64,000 nt of DNA, taken from the NCBI RefSeq assembly GCF_017161445.1, contig NZ_CP071060.1, positions 2,666,001-2,730,000 on the forward strand, read 5' to 3'. The position numbers were made by a program, and so were the translations under genes. The number at the start of each line of letters is the position of its first letter. Position 1 is the stretch's first letter. The notes under the pieces are model-generated. The model had not been told where the DNA came from. It made no database searches and was given only the letters and a program-made list of their open reading frames with translations. The stretch is from Niveibacterium microcysteis (GTDB lineage: Bacteria; Pseudomonadota; Gammaproteobacteria; Burkholderiales; Rhodocyclaceae). This document shows, one piece after another, positions 19,250-26,994 of this stretch.

Positions 19250-19492
19250 CTCATTGACGATATCCAACGCTACTGCAAGCTCCTGGACGAGGGGTTTGAC
19301 ATGTTAAGCACGGACGTCCAGAGCGACCGCGAAGTCCTCCTCTACTTGATTGGCCCCATCAAAATCGCAGAGCGCGACGGAGATACGTCGCCAATAAGGG
19401 AAACAGGCCGATCAGCTTACGCTGTCGGCCTGTCTTTACAACTAGTTGCGGCGACACGCTTCGCGACCCGGAAGTCGATCATGGTTCGCTGA
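19250..19492 (+). pseudogene. Recombinase C-terminal fragment (left copy)
   Basis: An 80-codon open fragment, LIDDIQRYCKLLDEGF..LSTDVQSDREVLLYLIGPIKI, parallels the C-terminus of large serine recombinases and matches the right copy at 26995-27231 throughout. An in-frame stop (TAG) lies just upstream and no catalytic domain is found, so only the tail is left. The reading frame runs on into the degenerate tRNA 3' end, as in the right copy. Confidence 0.6.
19403..19457. repeat. Left att-like repeat: hairpin plus degenerate tRNA-fMet 3' end
   Basis: ACAGGCCGATCAGC (19403-19416), loop TTAC and GCTGTCGGCCTGT (19421-19433) form a stem with one bulged base. After 9 bases, TAGTTGCGGCGACA (19443-19456) differs from the genuine tRNA 3' end TGGTTGCGGGGACA (27188-27201) at two positions. 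Hairpin-to-tRNA spacing is the same in both copies, which supports an attachment-site duplication. Confidence 0.6.
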
Positions 19493-19520
19493 TCGCGATT
19501 GCATCCTCGACGCCCCATCC

Positions 19521-19545
19521 AGGCCGCCCATGGGGCGGCCTTTTT
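19521..19545 (+). terminator. Rho-independent terminator
   Basis: AGGCCGCCC (19521-19529), loop ATG, GGGCGGCCT (19533-19541), followed by a short T-run and GTTG. It is a perfect 9 bp GC-rich stem with a U-tract on the plus strand. No intact gene precedes it, so it may be a relic terminator of the recombinase gene. Confidence 0.7.
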
Positions 19546-19628
19546 GTTGTCATCCCTTGTGAGAAAGCAGCGAGCGCAGAGGCGCGGCGCGCGTACAAGA
19601 ACCGGAATTTTGACTAGCGTCGGAAAAA

Positions 19629-19902
19629 GGTAACTTCGGCAACCCCTTCCGGGAAACACCATTCAAGGCCTTGCCCCGCAACGCCTTACGACAAATGCAA
19701 GAAGGTAACTATTGGGTAGCCTTAAGGTAACTTGGTTACCTTCTTCGATTGTCACCGAGGCTGTTTTCAGCCCTATAAAAATCAATACCTTAGCCGGTGT
19801 TACCTTTTTGGTTACCTGAAGTTACTTTCCAAAGGTAACCATCGGCGGCCTTACGGATCAGTCACTTAGGGCTGGTTTTGGTCGCTCGTTACCTTGGTTA
19901 CC
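19629..19902. repeat. Cluster of GGTAAC/GTTACC repeats (iteron- or operator-like)
   Basis: Nine copies of the hexamer GGTAAC or its complement GTTACC occur in 274 bp, at 19629, 19704, 19726, 19735, 19799, 19811, 19834, 19888 and 19897. Several are extended to AAGGTAAC or GGTTACCT and some are arranged as inverted pairs only 3 bases apart (19726/19735). The stretch is AT-richer than the surroundings and has no gene. Such clusters occur at phage or plasmid replication origins and at operators; which applies here cannot be told. Confidence 0.6.
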
Positions 19903-20514
19903 TTGTTCCGACGCCTCTCTAAGAAATGGCGACCCAGGGAACGCAGGGCCAGCAAACCGCCCGTGCAAGTACTTGGCTGCATGAAAGTGCATGAATCTGG
20001 CCCGAACCGTCGTGCCCGTCGCGCCGGCAGCACACCTCATCGGGTTGCGAACGTGCGGCTGCAAGATTCTCAAGCCACAAAGCGGGCGGGCGTGGCGGGC
20101 TCACGAGCGCGCGCAGCGGGGCAACGACAAAGGCCCCCCTGTGGAACGGAGAGTGCCGGTGCGACGCCGTCCCGCTTCGAATCACCATGTCACGACCAGG
20201 GCTGCGTCATATCGGCGAAAACCTGCGCAGAGATGGCAGCCCAGGGCGTGCCTGAGAAAGCCATCTACTGCGAGAAATGGCACACACGAACGGCAATCCT
20301 GCCTTGGCCGTTGTAGTCGCAGCAGCGCTAAAATTGTTGAGACCCCTTGTCGCCCCCGTTGGATCGGCTCCCGCCCCCAAGCACAGCAGTTCATCGAGGA
20401 TAGTGACCCTTTCAGTTCGGTTGGATGATTAGAAGCAACGGGCCTGCAGGGTTTTGTGACGGCTTGGCGCGCGACAAATACCCCAATAAGACCTCGATTC
20501 ACGGTCTACTTAAC
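19903..20514. other. Largely non-coding stretch with one short open frame
   Basis: About 610 bp without a convincing gene. One short frame, 20277-20432 (+), encodes 51 residues beginning MAHTNGNPALAVVVAAALKL. Its N-terminus resembles the start of DUF6502-type proteins ('..LLRPLV..'), but it then runs into unrelated sequence, so it is at best a truncated relic. No integron integrase was found here on either strand, although this is where one would be expected. Confidence 0.35.
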
Positions 20515-20521
20515 GTTAAGC

Positions 20522-21088
20522 ATGCAAATGTCAGAGCTCCTTTTTGACGAATACACCAAATACTCAGCCACACGGCTGAGCGAGCTTGGCGTATCGGAAG
20601 AGCCTGCAAGTTTTCTCTCTACGCAGGGCCTCCCTACCTGGTGCGCTCCGAACGCTCATTTCGGTTTCGTAGATGATGCTGAACTTCCGTTGTTTGAGAT
20701 TGACGCGCAGCGGTACGTTGGATTGGGTGAAGACCGGGATGGCAACGTCATCGCGCTCGAGGTAAATACACTAGAAATTTGGGTGCTTATCGAGCAGCAA
20801 AGTCCGGTGTTCCTTGCTGCTAGCCTCAAAGAGCTCTCACTTTCTCTGAACGAATTTCAGCACTGCATCAATTCGGCCGTTGCGCACGACGCGGAGGCCT
20901 ATGTCCTGAATCGCATCGCGCCGTCATTCCTGGATCCCTTTGTGAAGTGGGCCGAGGCTGAGAACCCGCGCCTGGTGCAACAGGGGGCTTTCTGGGCGAG
21001 CGTGCTTTCGTGGCTCGGCATGCATAACCAGTCGCTCGAGCGAACTCGCGTCGGCCAGCCGCCGCTCGCGGCTCAGCTTCAACGTTAG
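20522..21088 (+). CDS. SUKH-like (SMI1/KNR4 superfamily) cassette protein
   Basis: 188 residues from the ATG at 20522, directly after the cassette start box; an ATG at 20528 is an alternative. The order 'LPTWCAPNAHFGFV', 'RYVGLGEDRDGNVIALEV', 'EIWVLIEQQSPVFLAASLKE' and 'LSLNEFQHCI' fits the SUKH-4 immunity-protein pattern (a polar loop, a strand with G..I..D, then N.S...F). Such proteins neutralise toxins, but none is encoded nearby. The last 20 residues (starting NQSLERTR) are translated attC sequence and the stop lies inside the GTTAG box, so the C-terminus came with the cassette boundary. Family assignment is by pattern only. Confidence 0.6.
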   Translation: MQMSELLFDEYTKYSATRLSELGVSEEPASFLSTQGLPTWCAPNAHFGFVDDAELPLFEIDAQRYVGLGEDRDGNVIALEVNTLEIWVLIEQQSPVFLAASLKELSLSLNEFQHCINSAVAHDAEAYVLNRIAPSFLDPFVKWAEAENPRLVQQGAFWASVLSWLGMHNQSLERTRVGQPPLAAQLQR

Positions 21089-21090
21089 CC
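21022..21090 (+). other. attC-like site 1
   Basis: Core boxes GCATAAC (21022-21028) and GTTAGCC (21084-21090) enclose GCTCGAGC (5' arm), which pairs with GCTCAGC (3' arm) leaving one extrahelical base, plus CGCG/CGCG. This matches the imperfect hairpin of attC sites with unpaired spacers next to the core boxes. It overlaps the 3' end of the SUKH-like gene. Confidence 0.65.
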
Positions 21091-21098
21091 AGTTGCCA

Positions 21099-21740
21099 AT
21101 GAATTACGCACTACTTTTGCTTCCTCTCATATGCGCGATAAACGGGTGCACTCTTACCCACACTGAGTCGGCCTTTTCATACAATTCGGCCATGGCGCCT
21201 CACTCTGTCGGCGCGCTCGACCGCACCCAGTTCCATTCAATAACGGTCGCAGACTACCGATACGACCCAGTAACAAGACGACGTATCGACGATCCCCGAG
21301 TCCTAGTTCATAAGCGAGACCAATACAAACAACAAGTCGGGGGTGAGTACGCCGTCGAACGTCCGCTCGGTGACTACGTAGCGGAGGCATTCACAGCGAG
21401 CCTAGTCAAGTCCTCTTCCAAACTCTCGCCGCACTCCCCCGTCGCGATAAGAATAGAGATTCGCTCTCTTGATGACCCAATTACAAAGAGGGGGGTGCTC
21501 TCGCGCGACAAGATGCTGCTCGTAATGAAGGCTGATGTCGTAGTGATAGACCGCAACAAGCAAATCGAATTGTGGCGAAACGCCTTCACGGGGCAAGCTG
21601 ATCTTGCTTACAGCGGGATCGTTTTTTCGATGGACGACATTTTGCGAGCGCTACCAAACACAATTGACGACGTAATACTCCAATGCATCTCGTCTGCGGG
21701 GTTCAAGGCTGCACTCGCTTCGAGCAGTCAGTCCTCATAG
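21099..21740 (+). CDS. Putative lipoprotein, cassette 2
   Basis: 213 residues from the ATG at 21099 (a TTG lies two codons earlier). MNYALLLLPLICAINGC is a lipoprotein signal with the acylated Cys at residue 17. The mature part has no domain I recognise: an alternating strand/helix pattern such as HSITVADYRYDPVTRRRID, AIRIEIRSLDDPITKRG and MLLVMKADVVVIDRNKQIELWRNAF suggests a compact periplasmic fold. It lies between the cassette boundaries 21084 and 21881, alone in its cassette. Codon use is AT-richer than the chromosomal genes, consistent with transfer. Confidence 0.65.
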   Translation: MNYALLLLPLICAINGCTLTHTESAFSYNSAMAPHSVGALDRTQFHSITVADYRYDPVTRRRIDDPRVLVHKRDQYKQQVGGEYAVERPLGDYVAEAFTASLVKSSSKLSPHSPVAIRIEIRSLDDPITKRGVLSRDKMLLVMKADVVVIDRNKQIELWRNAFTGQADLAYSGIVFSMDDILRALPNTIDDVILQCISSAGFKAALASSSQSS

Positions 21741-21792
21741 GAAGTGTAGTCGTTGTCATTATTGCCTCCTCGTTGCCTGTTCAACCACTCTC

Positions 21793-21881
21793 GGCTAACC
21801 AGTCCGTCAACGGGACGCCAAAATGTTGCACGTTTTGTCCCCTCCGCTGCGCTCCGGTGCCGGTTACTTTCAACGTTAGTC
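21793..21881 (+). other. attC-like site 2
   Basis: GGCTAAC (21793-21799) and GTTAGTC (21875-21881) are the outer boxes. Internally GGGAC...AAAA pairs with TTTTGTCCC and CAACGGGACGCC lies opposite GGTGCCGGTTA. The 3' half ends TTTCAACGTTAG, almost as in site 1 (CTTCAACGTTAG). The R'' box is the exact complement of the R' box that begins its own cassette. Confidence 0.72.
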
Positions 21882-21905
21882 ATACAGAAATTGGAGCGTT
21901 CTATT

Positions 21906-22442
21906 GTGTTCCGCAAGCTGTCCGGCCGTGCCGTTATGGTGATCGCTGCACTCGCTCTTTGTGCATGCGCCACACCGAACTCCAAGCGGGCAACGGGAGT
22001 CACTCTCCCGGTAGCCTCAGGCTACCAAGGCGACGACGCCGCCGAGATTGAATTTAGCCATAACCAGAATTTCAAGTCGCCGCGGGGAACGCCCCTTATG
22101 GGTGACCCGCTCGTTTGCCGTGAATCGCGCGCTTATCGTGTAACTGATGGGGATACGTCCAAAGACTCAATCCGCATCAAGGGGGGAGACGAAATCTCTG
22201 TAACTTCGGTAGTTCGTCTCGAAAGCGGCAATCTCTACAAGTACTGCGCTCCGTTCGTTGCCTTCGTCCCAGAAGCAGGTGGCAGATACATCGTTGTTAA
22301 CGAGCGAATAGGTGGATTCTCGACACCAATGAGAGACCTCACTTGTCGTGTTGCGGTCTACAAACAGACGGGCGACGGCCCGGTTAGGGTCGCACAATCA
22401 AATCAGCAGAAGAGTCGATGTGAGTTTCGCTCTGATGACTAA
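21906..22442 (+). CDS. Putative lipoprotein, cassette 3
   Basis: 178 residues from a GTG start at 21906 with TTGGAGCG about 8 bases upstream; ATG 21936 is an alternative. VMVIAALALCACAT gives a lipobox with Cys near residue 19. The mature protein contains SYQ/GGDEISVTSVVRLESGNLYKYCAPFVAFVPEAGG, a beta-rich pattern with paired Cys residues, and no known domain. The stop codon TAA lies in the R'' box of attC site 3, as is common for cassette genes. Function unknown; probably an envelope protein. Confidence 0.6.
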   Translation: MFRKLSGRAVMVIAALALCACATPNSKRATGVTLPVASGYQGDDAAEIEFSHNQNFKSPRGTPLMGDPLVCRESRAYRVTDGDTSKDSIRIKGGDEISVTSVVRLESGNLYKYCAPFVAFVPEAGGRYIVVNERIGGFSTPMRDLTCRVAVYKQTGDGPVRVAQSNQQKSRCEFRSDD

Positions 22443-22526
22443 CAATGCAGTCAACCGAACACCCGAATGCCATGCATTTTGGTTCCCTACGCGACGCTTC
22501 GGCGTCTGGAATATTCAACATAAGAA
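22437..22526 (+). other. attC-like site 3 (degenerate right box)
   Basis: R'' GACTAAC (22437-22443) is the exact complement of GTTAGTC that starts the same cassette. Internal pairs AATGC/GCATT and AACC/GGTT form the stem. The right end reads ATTCAACATAAG where the other sites have TTCAACGTTAG, so the R' box is mutated and this junction may no longer recombine. Confidence 0.6.
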
Positions 22527-22563
22527 AGCTCAGTCCCTTCGCGTTTCAATATTGTCCGTCACC

Positions 22564-22902
22564 ATGATCTTCGGGCATGCCGCGTCCGCTGACAACGATC
22601 TGTTAGTTGGTCGTCCGTTTGTTGCTGTGCGCGCTCAACTTGTGCGTGATGGCTGGAGTCCGCGACAAACTTACCTACAACTCCGCGATGGCCTACTCGA
22701 ACGAACGACGGGCACCGCGGCACAGTTCTACGCCGCAGGCTACAGCGAAGTCGAGGTGTGCGCAGGCACGGGCTTCAATCCGTGCATCTTTAACTATCGG
22801 AAAGGAAACCGGTGTTTGCGGGTATTAACAACGGGCGAAAACGTCAGGTCAGGCATAGTGAGTAGCGTGAAAGAGGAGTGTCCTCCGAGTGATGCGCTAT
22901 AA
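22564..22902 (+). CDS. Small secreted protein, cassette 4 (start uncertain)
   Basis: 112 residues from the ATG at 22564. The same frame is open further upstream and would add KKAQSLRVSILSVTM, which with IFGHAASA looks like a signal peptide, but no ATG/GTG/TTG lies at the right place near the cassette start, so the original start may have been lost with the mutated R' box. The mature part has two repeats of G.. followed by Cys residues (EVCAGTGFNPCIFNYRKGNRC) suggesting disulphides. No family recognised. A plausible but degraded cassette gene. Confidence 0.45.
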   Translation: MIFGHAASADNDLLVGRPFVAVRAQLVRDGWSPRQTYLQLRDGLLERTTGTAAQFYAAGYSEVEVCAGTGFNPCIFNYRKGNRCLRVLTTGENVRSGIVSSVKEECPPSDAL

Positions 22903-22984
22903 GTTGTCAGTCATCCTTACTGTCAAACCTGCGCGTTATTTGTTTTCCTAGCCTGCGCTCCGCGCTGGCCACTTTCAACGCCAG
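22898..22984 (+). other. attC-like site 4 (degenerate)
   Basis: The segment has the same plan as sites 1-3: CAGTC near the left end, a central GCCTGCGCTCCGCGCTGGCC and a right end CTTTCAACGCCAG where GTTAG would be expected. Neither core box is canonical, so it is a relic. Confidence 0.4.
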
Positions 22985-23165
22985 TTTCCATGGCTGCATC
23001 TGGTACGCGTGCTAAAGCGCACCACCGAGATATGGGTCAGATTTGTGTAGTTTTCACTTTTTGCGACAGGCAGTTTTAATTCAAGTAGTTTCCAGCACAA
23101 CCAGACCTCCCCGCCGCAGGCACAGAGAATATCTTTGCAAAACGATTGCGTGAAGGAACACAACA

Positions 23166-24002
23166 ATGGAGAACGAGGTGCGTCTATATACGCAAATATT
23201 CACTGCAGCACTATTAATCTGGTCCTGCGCCTGCCACTCGGAGGGAGTTGATGTGCAAGAGGCTCTTCGCGCGAAGCAATTTGAAGCCATAGAAAAAGTT
23301 CTCAACGCAAGAGAGAGTGAGTTTAAACAAGGCAAGCTGGGCGAGTACGACATATTGGACGCATACAAGCCCTTCTATCAGAGCGAAGACGTCTTTTCTA
23401 ATGAATTGAATGACTGGATCCACAAGAAGCCGAACTCATATATCGCACACTTAGCACGTGGAACTTACTACCGAAAACTGGGCGAGTTTCGAAGAGGAAC
23501 CCGATATATCCAGCAAACACCAGCTGAAAATGTGAGGTTCATGCATCAGCAGTTTGAGATTGCGAAGACCGATTTGCGGAAAGCCCTTTCGCTCAATCCG
23601 CGCTCGTTCCTGGCGATACTCAACCTTCTGAACATCGAGTTGCAACAGGGGGATGAAAAAGAGTCGGCGCTCCTCTTGCGTGAGGGAACGAAACTCTACC
23701 CGCACACACTGTTGCTGCGCGCGAGGTACATGGTTCACCTGCAGCCGCGATGGGGTGGATCTTACGAGGCTATGGATGCCTTCCTGCGGCAAAGTCGCGC
23801 TGAAGGGGCCCCCGACCCGGTTTTGAATCTCCTTATGGCCATTAAGCTCGATGACATCGGCTTCACAAGCGAGGAGCATCGCGATTACGACTCCGCGCAC
23901 GATCACTATCAGCGGGCACTGGCTTTGTGTAGAGCGGCGGATCGACGATTCATTTCCAGTTACGTGCTGCATGCCGCCGATTGGTGTTCTAGAAACTGCT
24001 GA
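23166..24002 (+). CDS. DUF4034-like lipoprotein
   Basis: 278 residues. The N-terminus has a hydrophobic segment ending IWSCAC, a likely lipobox. The rest follows the DUF4034 layout: an initial helix with LRAKQFEAIEKVLNARES, then WIHKKPNSYIAHLARGTYYR, IAKTDLRKALSLNPRSFLAIL, and YMVHLQPRWGGSYEAMDAFLRQS, the last being the hallmark 'L.P.WGGS...M..F' motif. It is tetratricopeptide-like overall. It follows the degenerate attC site 4 and may be the last cassette or the first gene after the array. No clear attC lies downstream. Role unknown. Confidence 0.65.
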   Translation: MENEVRLYTQIFTAALLIWSCACHSEGVDVQEALRAKQFEAIEKVLNARESEFKQGKLGEYDILDAYKPFYQSEDVFSNELNDWIHKKPNSYIAHLARGTYYRKLGEFRRGTRYIQQTPAENVRFMHQQFEIAKTDLRKALSLNPRSFLAILNLLNIELQQGDEKESALLLREGTKLYPHTLLLRARYMVHLQPRWGGSYEAMDAFLRQSRAEGAPDPVLNLLMAIKLDDIGFTSEEHRDYDSAHDHYQRALALCRAADRRFISSYVLHAADWCSRNC

Positions 24003-24223
24003 TCGCGCAGTTTGGTATTAAAACTGAATCTCCCCACCCTCCCTAGATAGTCTGGTCTTCGGCTGGCCGCGGATCGCTTCCGGGCGGCGTGAATGCTCCC
24101 ACTGCGGCGCGCCGCTCCTGTTGCCCTACTTCCTTCGCCTGCGACGTCCCCCTAGACCGCAGGACTGTCGGCTCGTTGATCGCGGTCAATCGCTCGGTTG
24201 CCGGCTGGCGCACAGTAACCAGA

Positions 24224-24245
24224 CACCCGTCACGGGTGACGGGTG
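24224..24245. promoter_or_regulatory. Perfect 10 bp inverted repeat upstream of a hypothetical gene
   Basis: CACCCGTCAC (24224-24233) and GTGACGGGTG (24236-24245) are exact complements with a 2-base centre, 30 bp before the start at 24276. Size and placement suit an operator, though a cruciform or relic of a repeat is possible. Confidence 0.4.
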
Positions 24246-24275
24246 GTCAGTAACGAGCACAAAACGGAGCTCGCC

Positions 24276-24800
24276 ATGGTCTATCCCTATTACGAAGCTG
24301 TCTCAAACAACTGGATCCGTGCTCAAGAGGTGGGTAAAGGGCAGTCCCTTGCCTTTCCCGTGTCATGGGGCGACGTGGTGGCGGTGGCCCTGCTGCCAGG
24401 CACATTGATCGGCGTCCACGCAAGCCTCCAAGGGTGTGATCGGCTAAGGCCCGCGCCCCAGCGACGCTGGGTTTGGTTCAACCGCGAGAGTGCTAGGGAG
24501 ACGCTGGCCCAATTGCCCAAGAACGCAATTGCTTACGCGCTCTTTGGATGTAGCCCGATTCTTCGCGACCTTGGGCCGCCCGACCCGATCCAATGTCTCC
24601 CGGAAGCGTCATATGCGGCATGGGAACGTGATGCTGCCGTCGGGGGGCATGTGCTTAGCTTGGGAATGAATGCCGCCGTCCCGCTGAGACTCGGTCATGG
24701 AGCGGGTTTCTACGCCACCTCGGCCGAACAAGACGGCATTCAAGTCCGATTCCTCGGCAAGGACGGACCGCCCCCGTCGGCTGACTTGAAGGACTGGTAA
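24276..24800 (+). CDS. Hypothetical protein
   Basis: 174 residues from the ATG at 24276, chosen because CGGAG lies 6 bases upstream. No family recognised. The protein has WGDVVAVALLPGTLIGVHASLQGC and AIAYALFGCSPILRDLGPPDPI, mixed strands and helices, and no signal peptide or membrane span. It lies between the cassette region and the prophage remnant. Its GC content is closer to the chromosome than that of the cassettes. Confidence 0.45.
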   Translation: MVYPYYEAVSNNWIRAQEVGKGQSLAFPVSWGDVVAVALLPGTLIGVHASLQGCDRLRPAPQRRWVWFNRESARETLAQLPKNAIAYALFGCSPILRDLGPPDPIQCLPEASYAAWERDAAVGGHVLSLGMNAAVPLRLGHGAGFYATSAEQDGIQVRFLGKDGPPPSADLKDW

Positions 24801-24993
24801 GCACTGCGTCGGCGGGGCATAAGCGTCTGCTGCTCGCCCCCGACGAAACCGAACAACTCGCTGGCGGCGCGGTGCCAGACCCACCTCCCGTGGAATCGTG
24901 AGCGCCTCGGCGTCCTCGCCGCAGCGCCTCAATGCGACGGTACTGCGGTTTTACAGCTGGTCAGCAGCCAACAATCCGGGGCGCCGCGTGACC

Positions 24994-26052
24994 CTAGGCG
25001 GCGGGTGACACCGCTGCCGCGTCACTTCCCCTGAGGGCATACGCCTCAAACCGAACCACCTCCTCCCCCAGCCACTCATTCACCTCTTTCATCCGCTCCT
25101 GCAGCGGTACCACCTCGTTCTGCGCGAACACCTCCGCCGCCTTGCCCGCATCGCCAAATCCACCGGTGTTGTGCGGGATGATGCCCATTAGCTGCGGCGG
25201 CACCCGATGTGCGGCCAGTTGGTCGTCACGCGTCACGCTCTTGATGTTCCAGAATTCATCCTTGGCGGCGATCTCGCTGACCGGGATCACCTGGATCCCG
25301 TCCTTCTTTCCGTTCGGGGCGTACACAAAGAGGTTGCGGAAGTTGCCGGGGCCTTTGCTGCTCTTCAGCGCTTCGCGAAACGCATCGATGTCCGACTGCT
25401 GCTGCGCCGTGTCGGTCATGTAGAAGATCGCACCGGCGTGGCTGCCGTTGAGGTAGTACTTGCGCCGGTAGAGCGTCGCGGATTCGTTCAGCCAGGCTGA
25501 GTTCAGGGCCGACAAATACTCGGGTAGCCCATACACCTCCTAGTTGATATCGGGCTCGATCAGGTGGAACACGCTCCCCTTCTCAAACTGGTGCTCCAGT
25601 CCGTAGCCGGGCACGAACCAGTACGTATCCAACTCGACGCCTCGCCGCACGAACTTGGCCAGCGCGGGTTCGAGCGAGAGCGGCTTGTTCAACCGGTTCA
25701 TGCGTCGCTCTAGGTAAGCGTTGCCGAAGATCAGAAACTCGAGGACCCAGCGAGCAAAGGCCGAACGCGACAGCAGCGGGTGCGGGATGAAGGTGCTCAC
25801 CAGGATGTTGCGCTTCACGTAGATCGGCGAGCTGCGGTGGGCCGTGGCACGGAACGAGCGCGTCAGCCCATCCCAAGAGATCGGCGGTTCGTACCAGCGC
25901 CCCATGTTCAGGCAATCAACATAGTGGAGCAGCTCACGGCGATCGAGCACCGATACCGGGTCACCGAAGCTGAAGGCCTAGCCCCGCCGCGTTGGTGCCG
26001 TGGTTTGCGCGCTCGTCACTCGCGCGGATTGGAGGTGGCGTTTTCTCTTCAT
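24994..26052 (-). pseudogene. P2-like (PBSX family) phage portal protein, broken by two amber codons
   Basis: In one frame from the ATG at 26052 (MKRKRHLQSARVTSAQ) the sequence reads as a P2 gpQ-type portal protein: AFSFGDPVSVLDRRELLHYV, RWYEPPISWDGLTRSFRA, SSPIYVKRNILVSTFIPHPLLSR, then IEPDIN, EVYGLPEYLSALNSAWLNESATL, RRKYYLNGSHAGAIFYMTDT and PPQLMGIIPHNTGGFGD. The frame is interrupted by TAG at 25978-25980 and at 25540-25542; in homologues these are ordinary Glu/Gln positions. Everything else is in frame. The portal forms the DNA entry ring of the phage head. No other head or tail genes follow, so the gene is a relic. Confidence 0.85.
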
Positions 26053-26109
26053 GATCAGCAGAACTCCACAAAACCGCTGCTGGTCGAGTCGGCCCACCCG
26101 CGGCTTATT

Positions 26110-26600
26110 GGCCAGCGCGTTCATGCATGCCCACGCGAGGTCCGCGTGGCTCGTCTGTTCGGACCGCCGGCCTCAGAGGTCACCTGCCGGCCGATCGCCG
26201 TAGTGGTCTTCTTGATCGCCATGAAGGCCGCCGCCAGGTCGGTCGCGCCGGCATTTAGCTCCAGCCGTCCGTTACAGACCACGTCCATCGCCTTGAGCGC
26301 CAGCCGCACCGTTACTTCAACGCTTTGCTGGATGGCTGGGCGCCCGGGAAGAACTGGCGTACGAGCCGATACACGCCCTGCCCGATGCCGATGCAGGTCA
26401 CGCGGTAGCTGTCGCAGACCTTCTTGAGCCGAACTGCCTGCTCCTCATAGTCCATGCGGTTGAACTGCACACCGTCGAGCACGCAGAATTTGCCGCCGGA
26501 TGTCAGCGGCGGCGCGATCACAACCAGCGTAGCACTGTCGCCGGTGTGTTTGAGGGTCTATGCCCACGCGGTCAAAGCCGCACGTGATCGATCGAACGCC
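26110..26600 (-). pseudogene. P2-like phage terminase large subunit, C-terminal remnant with frameshifts
   Basis: On the minus strand, fragments in different frames line up with the end of P2 gpP: VGIDPQTH, then after a frameshift TGDSATLVVIAPPLTSGGKF, VLDGVQFNRMDYEEQA, IGIGQGVYRLVRQFFPGAQP, and after another shift LALKAMDVVCNGRLELNAG and DLAAAFMAIKKTTTAIGRQV. It lies just upstream of the portal pseudogene on the same strand, the P-then-Q order of P2. The N-terminal ATPase half is missing. Confidence 0.75.
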
Positions 26601-26994
26601 GTCGCCAAGTACCACAGCCGACCATCCTCGCACGGCGCCCGTCTTTGACCGCCAGCCCCAAAAGAACACGGAGCGGTCGAGTACTTGGCGACACCCACTA
26701 GATGTGAGCGTCGACTCCACCACGCCCGGACTGGTGCGCGAGCACTCTTTGAGCCCGGCGCGATCGAGGAATTCCGTCGGGCTGCGCATAAGTAACTCGA
26801 CCCATGTCGCCGCGACGCTGCTACTTTGGAACGCGCCACCCGAGTTCGAATTGCCTAAATTGGCGAAGAAATTGGACGCCCGGGCGCCGCGATCGTGACG
26901 ATTGGGCTGTCGCCAGCACCTCCGTCGCGGCTGGAACCACCCGCACCGCTACACAACTAGCCGGCAGCAAAGGTGAAGAAATGGCGCCAGTTCG
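26601..26994. other. No intact gene; probable phage or recombinase debris
   Basis: About 390 bp between the terminase remnant and the right recombinase fragment. Frames are open on both strands but give no family resemblance; part may be frameshifted terminase. Nothing else seen. Confidence 0.4.

Larger units (their letters stand above)
20515..22984 (+). mobile_element. Integron-type gene cassette array lacking an integrase (CALIN-like)
   Basis: Small same-strand genes are each followed by a 70-90 bp attC-like palindrome. The R' box GTTAGCC (21084-21090) that starts cassette 2 is exactly complementary to the R'' box GGCTAAC (21793-21799) at the end of the same cassette. Likewise GTTAGTC (21875-21881) matches GACTAAC (22437-22443) for cassette 3. 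This reciprocal matching is what circular cassettes produce. Cassette 1 begins at GTTAAGC (20515-20521) with one mismatch to its R'' GCATAAC (21022-21028). A fourth site (22898-22984) is degenerate. No intI gene is present in the window near it. Confidence 0.7.

Noticed and set aside
19629..19902. A CRISPR array from the short repeats
   Set aside because: The repeated unit is only 6-8 bases, occurs in both orientations and has irregular spacing; no cas genes nearby.
19894..20316. A 140-codon frame in the island
   Set aside because: No family resemblance, high Arg content and no binding site; likely spurious.
24994..26052. Amber-codon recoding of the phage portal gene
   Set aside because: The host uses TAG as a normal stop (for example at 29658-29660) and the adjacent terminase is frameshifted, so plain decay is more likely.
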